Shown piece after piece: positions 51,805 to 60,285 of a stretch of DNA of 64,000 nt; the stretch's first letter is position 1, and each line of letters starts with the position of its first letter. Source of the stretch: an uncultured Peptococcaceae bacterium. Lineage in GTDB: Bacteria; Bacillota; Peptococcia; Peptococcales; Peptococcaceae. Under the pieces are notes generated by a model. It was given only the letters and a program-made list of their open reading frames with translations, was not told where the DNA came from and did no database searches. Position numbers and translations under genes: made by a program. The DNA lies in the NCBI GenBank assembly GCA_902492275.1, contig CABUKW010000001.1:23905-87904 (forward strand), in the 5' to 3' direction.

Positions 51805-52929
51805 ATGTTTGAACTGGAGAAAAATGAGACTGGCAATTTAGCTTGCATAAAAGTAATTGGTGTTGGCGGCGGCGGCGGTAACGCTGTAAATAGAATGATT
51901 GCGGCTAACGTAGAAGGCGTAGAATTTATTGTAGCCAATACCGACGCGCAGGCGCTGGAATTATCCAAAGCGCCGACAAAAATTCAGTTAGGCGGCAAAC
52001 TGACCCGCGGTTTAGGTGCCGGCGGAAATCCTGAAGTTGGCTGTAAATCGGCGGAAGAAAGCAGAGAAGAACTGACACAGGCCTTAAAAGGCGCCGATTT
52101 GGTTTTCGTAACGGCTGGGATGGGCGGCGGTACTGGTACCGGCGCGGCTCCAATTGTCGCTGAAGTGGCCAAAAGTATTGGTGCATTGACGATTGCAATT
52201 GTAACCAAGCCTTTTACCTTTGAAGGAAAACGTCGCTTAAAGCAGGCTTTGGCCGGCATTGAACGGCTATCTGGTCAGGTAGATTCCATTGTGACCATTC
52301 CCAATGACCGTTTGCTGCAAATTGCCGATAAAAATACAACCTTAGAATCTGCGTTCTCTTTTGCCGATGATATTTTGCGTCAAGGTGTGCAGGGTATTTC
52401 CGATACCATTGCCAAAGCGGGGATTATCAATTTGGACTTTGCCGATGTGCGCACCATTATGGAAAACACCGGCGTAGCTCTGATGGGCGTTGGGATTGCA
52501 AAAGGCGAAAATCGTGCTGTTACAGCAGCCAAAGCGGCGATTTCTTCCCCATTGTTAGAATTGTCTATTGAAGGCGCTAGTGGGATTTTGCTCAATATTT
52601 CCGGCAGCAATCTAACCTTACTGGAAGCACAGGAAGCGGCCGACTTTATCTACGAATCGGCTGGCACCGATGCCGATATTATGTTTGGTGCTTTTGATGA
52701 TGACAATGGCTCCGATGAAATCAAGATTACTATCATTGCCACCGGCTTTAACCGGCAGCAGCCTGCGGAACAGCCCGTTGCCGCACCGGAAAAGAAACCG
52801 ACAGTTACTGCAAAGGATAATGTGCGTCCGGCCCATCAGCAAACGCCGGTGCGCGGTGAAATTCCAGAAATCAAATCGCCGTTGGATAGCGTAGTGATTC
52901 CAGAATTTTTATTGAGAAAGAAAAATTAA
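51805..52929 (+). CDS. ftsZ: Cell division GTPase FtsZ
   Basis: 374 residues from ATG at 51805; the frame opens six codons earlier but inside the GGGGGAGAG ribosome site. FtsZ is the tubulin homologue that forms the division ring. GTP-binding motifs are [15 protein letters not shown], the tubulin signature [10 protein letters not shown] and the T7 loop [11 protein letters not shown]. The C-terminal tail ends in [10 protein letters not shown], the conserved peptide that binds FtsA, SepF or ZipA-type partners. A strong terminator follows. Confidence 0.98.
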   Translation: MFELEKNETGNLACIKVIGVGGGGGNAVNRMIAANVEGVEFIVANTDAQALELSKAPTKIQLGGKLTRGLGAGGNPEVGCKSAEESREELTQALKGADLVFVTAGMGGGTGTGAAPIVAEVAKSIGALTIAIVTKPFTFEGKRRLKQALAGIERLSGQVDSIVTIPNDRLLQIADKNTTLESAFSFADDILRQGVQGISDTIAKAGIINLDFADVRTIMENTGVALMGVGIAKGENRAVTAAKAAISSPLLELSIEGASGILLNISGSNLTLLEAQEAADFIYESAGTDADIMFGAFDDDNGSDEIKITIIATGFNRQQPAEQPVAAPEKKPTVTAKDNVRPAHQQTPVRGEIPEIKSPLDSVVIPEFLLRKKN

Positions 52930-52945
52930 ATTTAATATGTTTGTC

Positions 52946-52982
52946 AAGGATATTTCCTGTCAACAGGGAATATCCTTTTTTC
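52946..52982 (+). terminator. Rho-independent terminator of ftsZ
   Basis: AAGGATATTTCCTG pairs with CAGGGAATATCCTT (one T-G pair) across a 4-base loop, followed by TTTTT. It separates ftsZ from the sporulation genes. Confidence 0.9.
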
Positions 52983-53092
52983 TTGTTTTTTTCTCAAAGA
53001 AACTGTAAATATACGCTCGTAAATCGACAGATTTCTTTATCGGAAGGGCTTATAATAGAGAAAACAGTTTGTTTCGATGGGAGCGCAGATGC

Positions 53093-53983
53093 ATGACTGT
53101 TTATCTGGATGAGGTATTTGCAGTGAATTTGTGCATGGACTGGTTGATTTTGTGGGCCACAGGCACTTTGGCGCAGAGCGGTACGAAACGGTGGCGGTTG
53201 GGGATGGCTGCATTTTTGGGCGCGCTTTATTCGATTGTTATTTTTTTGCCTTGGGGAGTTTACTTGGCTATTTTGCCTGCGAAGATACTTTGCTCTTTGC
53301 TGATGATTGTAGCGGCGTTTCCGTTTGTAAGCTGGCGAAATTATCTGAAAAATGTAATTTATTTATATCTAATCTCTTTTGTTTTAGGCGGCGCTTCTCT
53401 CGGTGTGATGTATCTTTTCGGTCAGCAGTTTGTAGAAACCTGGAATGGCATTGCTCTGGTGCAGATTGATTTTCAGTTCTTTTGGCTGGCGGTGGCTGTG
53501 AGCCTAGTGCTGGCGGCAACATTTTTTCTACGGCAGCATTTGCGGCGGGATTTATCAGCAGCGCCTTGTATTGTGACAGCACAAATTTTGATGGCGGAGA
53601 AACAGGTATCGTTGCGGCTGTTGGTGGATACGGGCAATAGTTTGGTCGATCCGTTGACTGCTCAGCCGGTAATTGTTGCGGAGCAGGAGCATCTATTGCC
53701 GTTGTTTTCTCCGTTCTTCGCGCAGCATTTGGTGCAGACGGCCTCCGGTTCTGCACAGCTTTTGCTGGCGGCGCAGCAAAGTGAGATACCAGGCCGTTGG
53801 CGGTTAATTCCCTATCGGGCTGTGGGGCAGCAGGGGATGCTGCTTGGTTTTCGTCCTGACTGGGTAATTTTGCAGCATGGAAAAGAATACAGGCGTTATT
53901 CGAATGTGATTGTAGCGTTATCGGAGCAAAAATTTTCTGCTTATGAAACCTATCAGGGTCTGGTTCCGCCAGAGTTACTGTAA
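53093..53983 (+). CDS. spoIIGA: Pro-SigE processing peptidase
   Basis: 296 residues from ATG at 53093. Five hydrophobic segments fill the first 150 residues, then a cytoplasmic aspartic-protease domain with catalytic D179 in [13 protein letters not shown], as in Bacillus SpoIIGA. In the mother cell SpoIIGA, activated by SpoIIR from the forespore, cuts the N-terminal pro-sequence from SigE. sigE follows after 17 bases. It is strong evidence for endospore formation in the lineage. Confidence 0.95.
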   Translation: MTVYLDEVFAVNLCMDWLILWATGTLAQSGTKRWRLGMAAFLGALYSIVIFLPWGVYLAILPAKILCSLLMIVAAFPFVSWRNYLKNVIYLYLISFVLGGASLGVMYLFGQQFVETWNGIALVQIDFQFFWLAVAVSLVLAATFFLRQHLRRDLSAAPCIVTAQILMAEKQVSLRLLVDTGNSLVDPLTAQPVIVAEQEHLLPLFSPFFAQHLVQTASGSAQLLLAAQQSEIPGRWRLIPYRAVGQQGMLLGFRPDWVILQHGKEYRRYSNVIVALSEQKFSAYETYQGLVPPELL

Positions 53984-54000
53984 GAGAGGAGCGCATAAAG

Positions 54001-54714
54001 ATGGGACTATCAGAAAAAGTAAATCTGATGCTGGTTTGGATGATGAAAAAGTTGCATTTGCAGGAGGAGGTGTACTACATTGGCAGCAGTGAAACCTTAC
54101 CGCCGCCGCTGACGCCGGAAGAAGAGCAAGCGCTGCTGCTCCGTCTGGACCAGGCTGGCGATGCTGCTCGAACTGAGCTGATTGAGCACAATTTGCGGCT
54201 GGGGGTTTATATTGCCCGTAAATTTGAAAATACCGGGATTCCCGTGGAGGATTTAATTTCCATCGGCACTATTGGTTTGATTAAAGCGGTGAACACCTTT
54301 GATTGTCATAAAAAAATCAAGCTGGCCACCTACGCCTCCCGCTGCATTGAAAATGAAATCTTGATGCAACTGCGCCGCACCAGTAAAATGCGCTATGAAG
54401 TCAGTTTGGATGAGCCTTTAAAAATTGATTATGATGGTAATGAGTTGCTGCTTTCTGACGTGATGGGCACCGATGAAGACACCATTTATCAACATATTGA
54501 AAAAGATATTGATTATTCGCTGCTGCAAACCGCTATGTCCAAACTGTCCAAACGGGAGCAAACCATTGTGGAACTGCGTTTTGGCCTGCGTGGGCGGGAA
54601 GAACGAACACAGAAAGAAGTTGCCGATTTACTGGGCATTTCCCAATCTTATATCTCGCGGTTAGAAAAAAAGATTATCAGCCGGTTGCAACGGGAGTTTC
54701 AAAAGCTAGAATAA
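54001..54714 (+). CDS. sigE: Mother-cell sigma factor SigE
   Basis: 237 residues. The first 26-29 residues are a hydrophobic pro-sequence ([17 protein letters not shown]), ending at the [13 protein letters not shown] segment where SpoIIGA is known to cut. Region 2 shows [18 protein letters not shown] and [15 protein letters not shown]; region 4 ends in [20 protein letters not shown]. SigE directs early mother-cell genes. The adjacent position expected for sigG is instead occupied by a response regulator; sigG lies at 29 kb. Confidence 0.96.
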   Translation: MGLSEKVNLMLVWMMKKLHLQEEVYYIGSSETLPPPLTPEEEQALLLRLDQAGDAARTELIEHNLRLGVYIARKFENTGIPVEDLISIGTIGLIKAVNTFDCHKKIKLATYASRCIENEILMQLRRTSKMRYEVSLDEPLKIDYDGNELLLSDVMGTDEDTIYQHIEKDIDYSLLQTAMSKLSKREQTIVELRFGLRGREERTQKEVADLLGISQSYISRLEKKIISRLQREFQKLE

Positions 54715-54826
54715 AATTTCTAAATTTTTTGGGGAATTTACCAGAATAATCTGTAAAAATAGTTTCTGCTTGCAGTTGTTTTGTAGTATAATATTCTACA
54801 GAACAAAAAAGTGAGCAGGTGAAGGT

Positions 54827-55573
54827 GTGCGGATTGCAATTTGTGATGACAATTCTTTATGCTGTGAGCAGCTGGCGTTGCTTGTAGCGCAGGAAGAACA
54901 GGAACCAGGACAATTTGATGTGCAGATATTTTCCAGCGGAGAAGCGTTGTTGCAGCAAATGCAGGAAAAACAGCCATTTGATTTAATTTTTATGGATATT
55001 GAAATGGGCGAAGGGCTTTCTGGCATGGAAACAGCGGTACAAATTCGCCGGCAAAATCAAGATGTGATGCTGGTGTTTGTTACAGCCCATGTCAATTTTG
55101 TGTTTGATGCCTTTGATGTGCAAGCCCTGCAATATTTGGTAAAACCCATTGATGTGCAGCAATTTCAGCGGGTGTTTCAACTGTGCCGCCGAAAATATTT
55201 TAACGAGGAATGCCGCATACCCTTTCGTATTCGCAATGAAAAAGGCCAGGAAGAATTGTTATTGTTGATGGCCAAGGAACTTTTGTATGTAGAAAGCTAT
55301 TTGCGCAAGCTGCAGATACATACCATTTATGGCCGTAGCTTTGAAGTGGCAGGAAAAATATCGGACATGGAGGATTTATTAATCAAACGGGGATTTATTC
55401 GTTCCCATAAAAGCTATTTGATTAATCTGAAATATCTGCGGCTGCTGGAGGCCGACCAGCTTTTATTATCAACCGAGCAGGGTGAGCAGCAAATTAAGCT
55501 GCCCTTGTCCCGCCGCAAAAAAGAGCAGGTGAAAAAAGCCTTTCTGCAATATAAACTGGAGGATTTGGGATAG
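54827..55573 (+). CDS. LytTR-type response regulator
   Basis: 248 residues from GTG at 54827. The receiver domain (about 1-120) has the acidic pair D7 and D8, phosphoacceptor D57 (IFMDIEMG), a conserved TAHVNFVFDAF segment and K106-type lysine in LVKPID. The C-terminal LytTR DNA-binding domain (about 145-245) contains KGFIRSHKSYLINLKYL-like sequence (here RGFIRSHKSYLINLKYLRLL). Relatives such as AgrA and LytR control peptide signalling, autolysis or bacteriocins. No histidine kinase is adjacent, so it is an orphan here. A terminator follows. Confidence 0.9.
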   Translation: MRIAICDDNSLCCEQLALLVAQEEQEPGQFDVQIFSSGEALLQQMQEKQPFDLIFMDIEMGEGLSGMETAVQIRRQNQDVMLVFVTAHVNFVFDAFDVQALQYLVKPIDVQQFQRVFQLCRRKYFNEECRIPFRIRNEKGQEELLLLMAKELLYVESYLRKLQIHTIYGRSFEVAGKISDMEDLLIKRGFIRSHKSYLINLKYLRLLEADQLLLSTEQGEQQIKLPLSRRKKEQVKKAFLQYKLEDLG

Positions 55574-55626
55574 GAAAAGCGTACTTGCAGGGCAAGGGCA
55601 GGAGATAATCGTAAAAATAATAAAAA

Positions 55627-55657
55627 AACGGCGTAGCTTGTAGGCTATGTCGTTTTT
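55627..55657 (+). terminator. Rho-independent terminator after the response regulator
   Basis: AACGGCGTAGC pairs with GCTATGTCGTT (with G-U pairs) across a 6-base loop, followed by TTTTT. A TATGAT element at 55741-55746 is a candidate -10 for the following cydD gene. Confidence 0.75.
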
Positions 55658-55789
55658 GCTTTCCTATAGCGAACAGCTAGCTATATGCAGACTTTTTTCA
55701 GATTTTGCGCGCCGTTGTTTTGTTTCCTGCCGTTTTGTGGTATGATACTATACAAAGCATGGAAGCTTGGAGAGGAGACAGGGCAGTCG

Positions 55790-57466
55790 ATGATTGATAA
55801 AAATCTCTGGCGGCAGATGAGCGGTCATAAAAGATTGTTGCTGGCCAGCACTGTTTGCGGAATTTTATGCGCTGTGGCAATTTTGTGGCAGGCTTTTACG
55901 TTGGCTGGCATTTTGAATGCTGTCTTTTTAGAGAAGGTTGCATTGGATGTCCTTTGGCTGCAAGTAGGACAATTATTGTTTTGGGTTACCTTACGTTTTG
56001 TGCTGCAAGCTCTGGAAGAATATTTTGCCTTTCGGCTAGGACAGGAGATACAGTTCGATTTGCGGCAGGCCTTTTTGCAAAAAATCGACAGGATAGGGCC
56101 AGTGGCGTTGCGGCAGGAACAAAAAGGCCAGTTGCTTTATATGATAAACGAGGGCATCGGTACGCTGGAAAGCTATTTCAGCAAGTATTTGCCGCAGCTT
56201 TTGCAGACGGCTGTTATTCCGTTGTTGTTTTTATGTTTCATTTTTCCCCGGGATTTGATGTCCGGCTTTATTTTATTGGTGACTGCGCCGTTGGTGCCTT
56301 TTTTTATGATGCTCATCGGCAAGTGGACCAACAAAGTAAACGCGCGGCAATGGAGAATCATCAATCGGCTCAGCGGCTATCTGCATGATGTGATGGCCGG
56401 CTTGCCAACGTTAAAATTGATGAATCGCAGCGCAGAACAGGGCAAAAAAATTGAGCGAGTGGGGCGGGAATATGCCCAAGCTACGCTGGCAGTTTTGCGC
56501 TGGGCCTTTTTATCGTCGCTGGCGTTGGAATTGTTCACCACCATCAGCATTGCCTTGGTTTCGGTGGGCTTGGGCTTGCGGCTGGTGGAAGGACAGTTAG
56601 ACTTTGCCACCGCTTTTTTTATTTTGCTGATTGCGCCGGAATTTTATCAGCCGCTGCGCTCTTTGGGCGCTCAGTTTCACACCAGCTTAAATACCAGAGA
56701 AGCCGCTGCCGAGTTATTCGCCTTTTTGGAGCAGCATGAATGGGCGGGAACAGTTGCAGAAGTGCCGGAGCAGACAGCAGCGTTGGAATTTTGTCATGTG
56801 ACGGCTGCCTACCCCCAGTCGGACAGTCCTGCATTGCGCGATGTTTCTTTTACATTGCAGCCCGGCGAGGTGGTAGCGTTGGTAGGTGCCAGCGGCAGCG
56901 GCAAGACGACGGTGCTGAACGTCATTCAGGGCTTTTTAAAGCCGCAGCAGGGCAATGTTTCTGTCAGACAGATACCCGCTGCCATTCAGCAGAAGCCCTA
57001 TATTTTTGCCGGCAGCATTCTGGATAACCTGCGTTTTGGCAATGAGGAGTTAAGCGAAGCAGAAATTTTACAGGTGTGCCAGCAAACAGGCTTAGCCCAG
57101 TTATTACAGCGCTTGCCTGCCGGCGTGCATACCCCAGTGGGGCAGGGCGGCGTTGGCTTATCGGGCGGACAGCGGCAGATGATAGCTATGGTGCGGGCCA
57201 TTTGCCAGCAAAAAGAGTTTGTGTTGTTTGATGAGGCCACTGCCAATTTGGATTTGGCCACCGAGCGGCAATTAAACCAGAGCCTGCGGCAGTTGCTAAA
57301 AGGCCGCACTGTATTGATGGTGGCCCATCGTTTCTCTACCATTCAAATGGCAGACCGGGTGCTGGTGCTGGAGGATGGAAAGCTGGCAGAGCAGGGTACC
57401 CAGGCGCAGCTTTTGCAGCGACAAGGTGCTTACTGTCGGTTGCTGGAAATGGAGGTGGAGGCATGA
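55790..57466 (+). CDS. cydD: Thiol-reductant ABC exporter subunit CydD
   Basis: 558 residues from ATG at 55790; the frame runs 35 codons further but over a likely promoter. Six membrane helices precede the ATPase domain with Walker A GASGSGKTT, signature LSGGQRQ and Walker B FVLFDEAT. CydDC exports cysteine and glutathione to keep the outside reducing, and is needed for cytochrome bd assembly in E. coli. The stop overlaps cydC by four bases (ATGA). No cydAB genes are in the window, so the target oxidase is unconfirmed. Confidence 0.88.
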   Translation: MIDKNLWRQMSGHKRLLLASTVCGILCAVAILWQAFTLAGILNAVFLEKVALDVLWLQVGQLLFWVTLRFVLQALEEYFAFRLGQEIQFDLRQAFLQKIDRIGPVALRQEQKGQLLYMINEGIGTLESYFSKYLPQLLQTAVIPLLFLCFIFPRDLMSGFILLVTAPLVPFFMMLIGKWTNKVNARQWRIINRLSGYLHDVMAGLPTLKLMNRSAEQGKKIERVGREYAQATLAVLRWAFLSSLALELFTTISIALVSVGLGLRLVEGQLDFATAFFILLIAPEFYQPLRSLGAQFHTSLNTREAAAELFAFLEQHEWAGTVAEVPEQTAALEFCHVTAAYPQSDSPALRDVSFTLQPGEVVALVGASGSGKTTVLNVIQGFLKPQQGNVSVRQIPAAIQQKPYIFAGSILDNLRFGNEELSEAEILQVCQQTGLAQLLQRLPAGVHTPVGQGGVGLSGGQRQMIAMVRAICQQKEFVLFDEATANLDLATERQLNQSLRQLLKGRTVLMVAHRFSTIQMADRVLVLEDGKLAEQGTQAQLLQRQGAYCRLLEMEVEA

Positions 57467-59226
57467 AGCGAAAACAGATATTCCGTTGGCTCTTAAACTT
57501 GCTGAAGCCTTTTCGCTGGTTCATTGCCGGTACGGTATTGTTGTCCGCTTCCACCGTATTGGCCAATGTGGGCTTGTTATCGGTTTCGGCAGTGCTGATT
57601 TCTATAGCGGCGCTGCAGCCGCCGCTGTTGGATTTGATGGTATATATTGTGGGCGTGCGCTTTTTTGGCATTTCGCGGGCATTGTTGCGTTACAGTGAGC
57701 GCTATGTGTCCCACAAGGTAACCTTTCAGATTTTGACAGCGCTGCGCACGAATATTTATAATCGCATGGAGCCAGCGGCGCCAGCCGGTTTACAGCAATA
57801 TAGTCAAGGGCAGTTATTTGACCGCTTGCTGAACGATATCGACATATTAAAATATTTTTATCTGCGGGCCGTTTTAGCGCCGGCAGCGGCCATGGTGGTG
57901 CTTTTGGTATGCAGCGTGGTGCTGGCCCAGTTCAGCTTGGGCGCTATGGTTTTGCTGTTTGTCCTATTTGCGCTGTTCGGCGTGGGCGTACCGCTTTCCA
58001 TGCGCAGTGTGACAGCAGGAAAAACGGCGCGGCTGGCAGAAGAAAGAGAGCAGTGGCAGAGCCTGTTGGAGGATTATCTGGGCGGGCTCAGCGAGCTAAA
58101 AAATACCGGACAGCAGCAGCTCTACTATCAAAAAATGCTGGAGCCTTTAACGTCTATGGCCAGCTTGGAACGGTGGCTTGGCGTCTGCGGCAATCTGACC
58201 ACCAGTTTGATTACCTACGGCAGCAATCTGTCTTTAGTTCTGGCTTTGCTGGCGGTGGTTCCTGCTGTAGCGGAAGGCAGTCTATCGGGCGTTTACTGTG
58301 CCATGGTACTGCTGCTTATCTGGTCCAGCTTTGAAGCCATTCAGCCCTTTCCGCAAGCATTGCTTCAACTGCAGCAGTCCTTGGAAGCTGCTGGCCATTT
58401 GCTGGATTTGCCGGAAACAAAAGAAGATACGGACGAGCAATGGCAACAGCCCGCCCAGTTGGATATTCAAATCAGTCATATTGGTTTTGCCTATGAGAAC
58501 GGCCATGTTGTCTATGAGGATTTTTCACTGACTTGTCCGGCGGGCAGTCACATAGCATTGGTGGGTACCAGCGGCAGCGGTAAAAGTACGCTGGCTTCAC
58601 TGCTGGTGCGTTTTTGGGAGCCACAGCGGGGCAATATCACGCTGGGTGATATTCCGCTGGCCCAATATCCCAAGGAGCAACTGCGGCAGTTGATTGGCGT
58701 GGTGGAACAGGATACTTTTCTATTTTCTGCTACCGTGCGGGAAAATTTGTGTCTGGCCTGTCCAGATGCCACAGAGCAGCAGTTAGAGCAAGCTCTGGCC
58801 TTTGCGGAGCTTACCGATGTCATTGCCGCTTTGCCGGAGGGCTTAGACACTGCCCTAGGTGATAATGGCTATCGGTTATCGGGTGGACAGCGACAGCGGC
58901 TGGCTCTGGCCCGGGCATGGTTGCGGGACTGCCCCATTGTGGTGCTGGATGAGATTTTTCAGGGCTTGGATGTGCGCACTGCCAGTATCTTGCGGCGACG
59001 TATCGCCCGGTGGGGGAAAGGCCGCACGCTGCTCTATATCACCCACAGTCTGCAAAATTTAGAGCAACTGGACTGCATTTATGTATTGGAACAGGGAACG
59101 CTCATTGAGCAGGGTACGGTGCAGACATTATTGCAACAAGAGGACGGTATATTTTATCAGATGTGGCAGTTGGAGCGGCAGCAAATTGGCGCTGCTGTGG
59201 CTTCCGATAACAGAAAAGAGGGATAA
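57463..59226 (+). CDS. cydC: Thiol-reductant ABC exporter subunit CydC
   Basis: 587 residues, the second half of the heterodimer. Six membrane helices are followed by Walker A GTSGSGKST, signature LSGGQRQ, Walker B IVVLDEIF and the switch histidine in YITHSL. The start overlaps cydD in an ATGA arrangement. pgeF begins right after its stop, so the three genes form one transcript. Assignment as CydC rather than a generic exporter rests on the paired arrangement and on N-terminal features such as RYSERYVSHKVTFQIL. Confidence 0.88.
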   Translation: MKRKQIFRWLLNLLKPFRWFIAGTVLLSASTVLANVGLLSVSAVLISIAALQPPLLDLMVYIVGVRFFGISRALLRYSERYVSHKVTFQILTALRTNIYNRMEPAAPAGLQQYSQGQLFDRLLNDIDILKYFYLRAVLAPAAAMVVLLVCSVVLAQFSLGAMVLLFVLFALFGVGVPLSMRSVTAGKTARLAEEREQWQSLLEDYLGGLSELKNTGQQQLYYQKMLEPLTSMASLERWLGVCGNLTTSLITYGSNLSLVLALLAVVPAVAEGSLSGVYCAMVLLLIWSSFEAIQPFPQALLQLQQSLEAAGHLLDLPETKEDTDEQWQQPAQLDIQISHIGFAYENGHVVYEDFSLTCPAGSHIALVGTSGSGKSTLASLLVRFWEPQRGNITLGDIPLAQYPKEQLRQLIGVVEQDTFLFSATVRENLCLACPDATEQQLEQALAFAELTDVIAALPEGLDTALGDNGYRLSGGQRQRLALARAWLRDCPIVVLDEIFQGLDVRTASILRRRIARWGKGRTLLYITHSLQNLEQLDCIYVLEQGTLIEQGTVQTLLQQEDGIFYQMWQLERQQIGAAVASDNRKEG

Positions 59227-59227
59227 C

Positions 59228-60040
59228 ATGTTTCAGCGGGAAATACAAGGTCGTTTGGCTATTTTTAAATCGCCTTTGCTGAGAAGGCAGCAGGGCTTAG
59301 TGCATGGCTTTAGCAGCCGGGGCGGCGGATACAGTACCGGCGAGTATGCCAGCTTAAACTTGGGCTTAACCAGCGGCGATGCAGTCATGGATGTGCGGCA
59401 AAACCGGCTGCTGTTTGCTACCACCTTAGGCATCGGGCCGGAGCGGGTGGTTTGCGGTCGGCAGGTACACAGCACCAATATTGCCCGGGTGGGCCGGGAA
59501 GAAATGGGCAGGGGCTTTTTAGATGCTGCCCAGGCTTTGCCTGATACCGACGGCTTGGTGACTAACGAGCGCGGCGTGGCGTTGTTGACGCTGTTTGCCG
59601 ATTGTGTACCGGTGCTGTTTTATGAGCCGATACAGCAGGTTATCGGTGTTTGTCATTGCGGCTGGCGGGGTACTGTCGGCAAAATTGCTGCTAAAATGGT
59701 GGGCATTATGGTGCAGGAATACGGCTGTCAGCCGCAAAATATCTGCGCTGCCATCGGGCCGTCCATTTCCCGGGCCGCCTATGAGGTCGATAGGCCGGTG
59801 CTGGAGCAGTTTCAGCAAGCCTTTTCTTTTGCCGACAGGCTTATCACGCCGGTGGACGAAACCCACGGCAAGGTCGATTTGTGGGAGGCCAACCGCCTGC
59901 AACTGCTGGAAGCCGGTTTAGAGAAACCAAATATTGAAGTCAGCGGCCTGTGTACCTATCAAAATCACCAGACCTTTTTCAGCCATCGGGCCGACCATGG
60001 CAAAACAGGCCGCAACGGCGCTTTGCTGATGATGCTGTAG
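59228..60040 (+). CDS. pgeF: PgeF/YfiH-family protein (laccase-domain, peptidoglycan editing)
   Basis: 270 residues from ATG at 59228, one base after the cydC stop, with AGAGGG close upstream; the frame runs back into cydC. The zinc and catalytic motifs are in place: QVHSTNI, FADCVPVLF and CHCGWRGTVGK. Members act as purine nucleoside phosphorylases, or prevent the misplacement of L-serine in UDP-MurNAc in E. coli. In Bacillus the family member YlmD lies just after sigE-sigG, so its position here fits old synteny interrupted by lytTR and cydDC. Confidence 0.9.
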   Translation: MFQREIQGRLAIFKSPLLRRQQGLVHGFSSRGGGYSTGEYASLNLGLTSGDAVMDVRQNRLLFATTLGIGPERVVCGRQVHSTNIARVGREEMGRGFLDAAQALPDTDGLVTNERGVALLTLFADCVPVLFYEPIQQVIGVCHCGWRGTVGKIAAKMVGIMVQEYGCQPQNICAAIGPSISRAAYEVDRPVLEQFQQAFSFADRLITPVDETHGKVDLWEANRLQLLEAGLEKPNIEVSGLCTYQNHQTFFSHRADHGKTGRNGALLMML

Positions 60041-60066
60041 GATAAATATAAATAGTATTGCGTTAA

Positions 60067-60114
60067 AATGACTGTTACATGAAGGAATGTATCTTTGTGT
60101 AACAGTCATTTTTT
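60067..60114 (+). terminator. Rho-independent terminator of cydDC-pgeF
   Basis: AATGACTGTTACA (60067-60079) pairs perfectly with TGTAACAGTCATT (60098-60110), followed by TTTTTT. Confidence 0.9.
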
Positions 60115-60285
60115 ATTGTCTCCTTTGAGAAAAAGACTGGTAAGTTTTTGTTACCGGTAAAACCATGCAATATAATTGAACTTCTCAAAAATAGAATTTA
60201 TAGATAAGATAAATATATGAAAGACGCAATGGCCATTGCAAATCAGACGAATCGAAATAAGGTTTTGGGAGAGGATGATATATTT

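Noticed and set aside
53268..53996. 242-codon minus-strand frame opposite spoIIGA
   Set aside because: Pro/Ala-rich antisense product; spoIIGA on the plus strand has clear domains.
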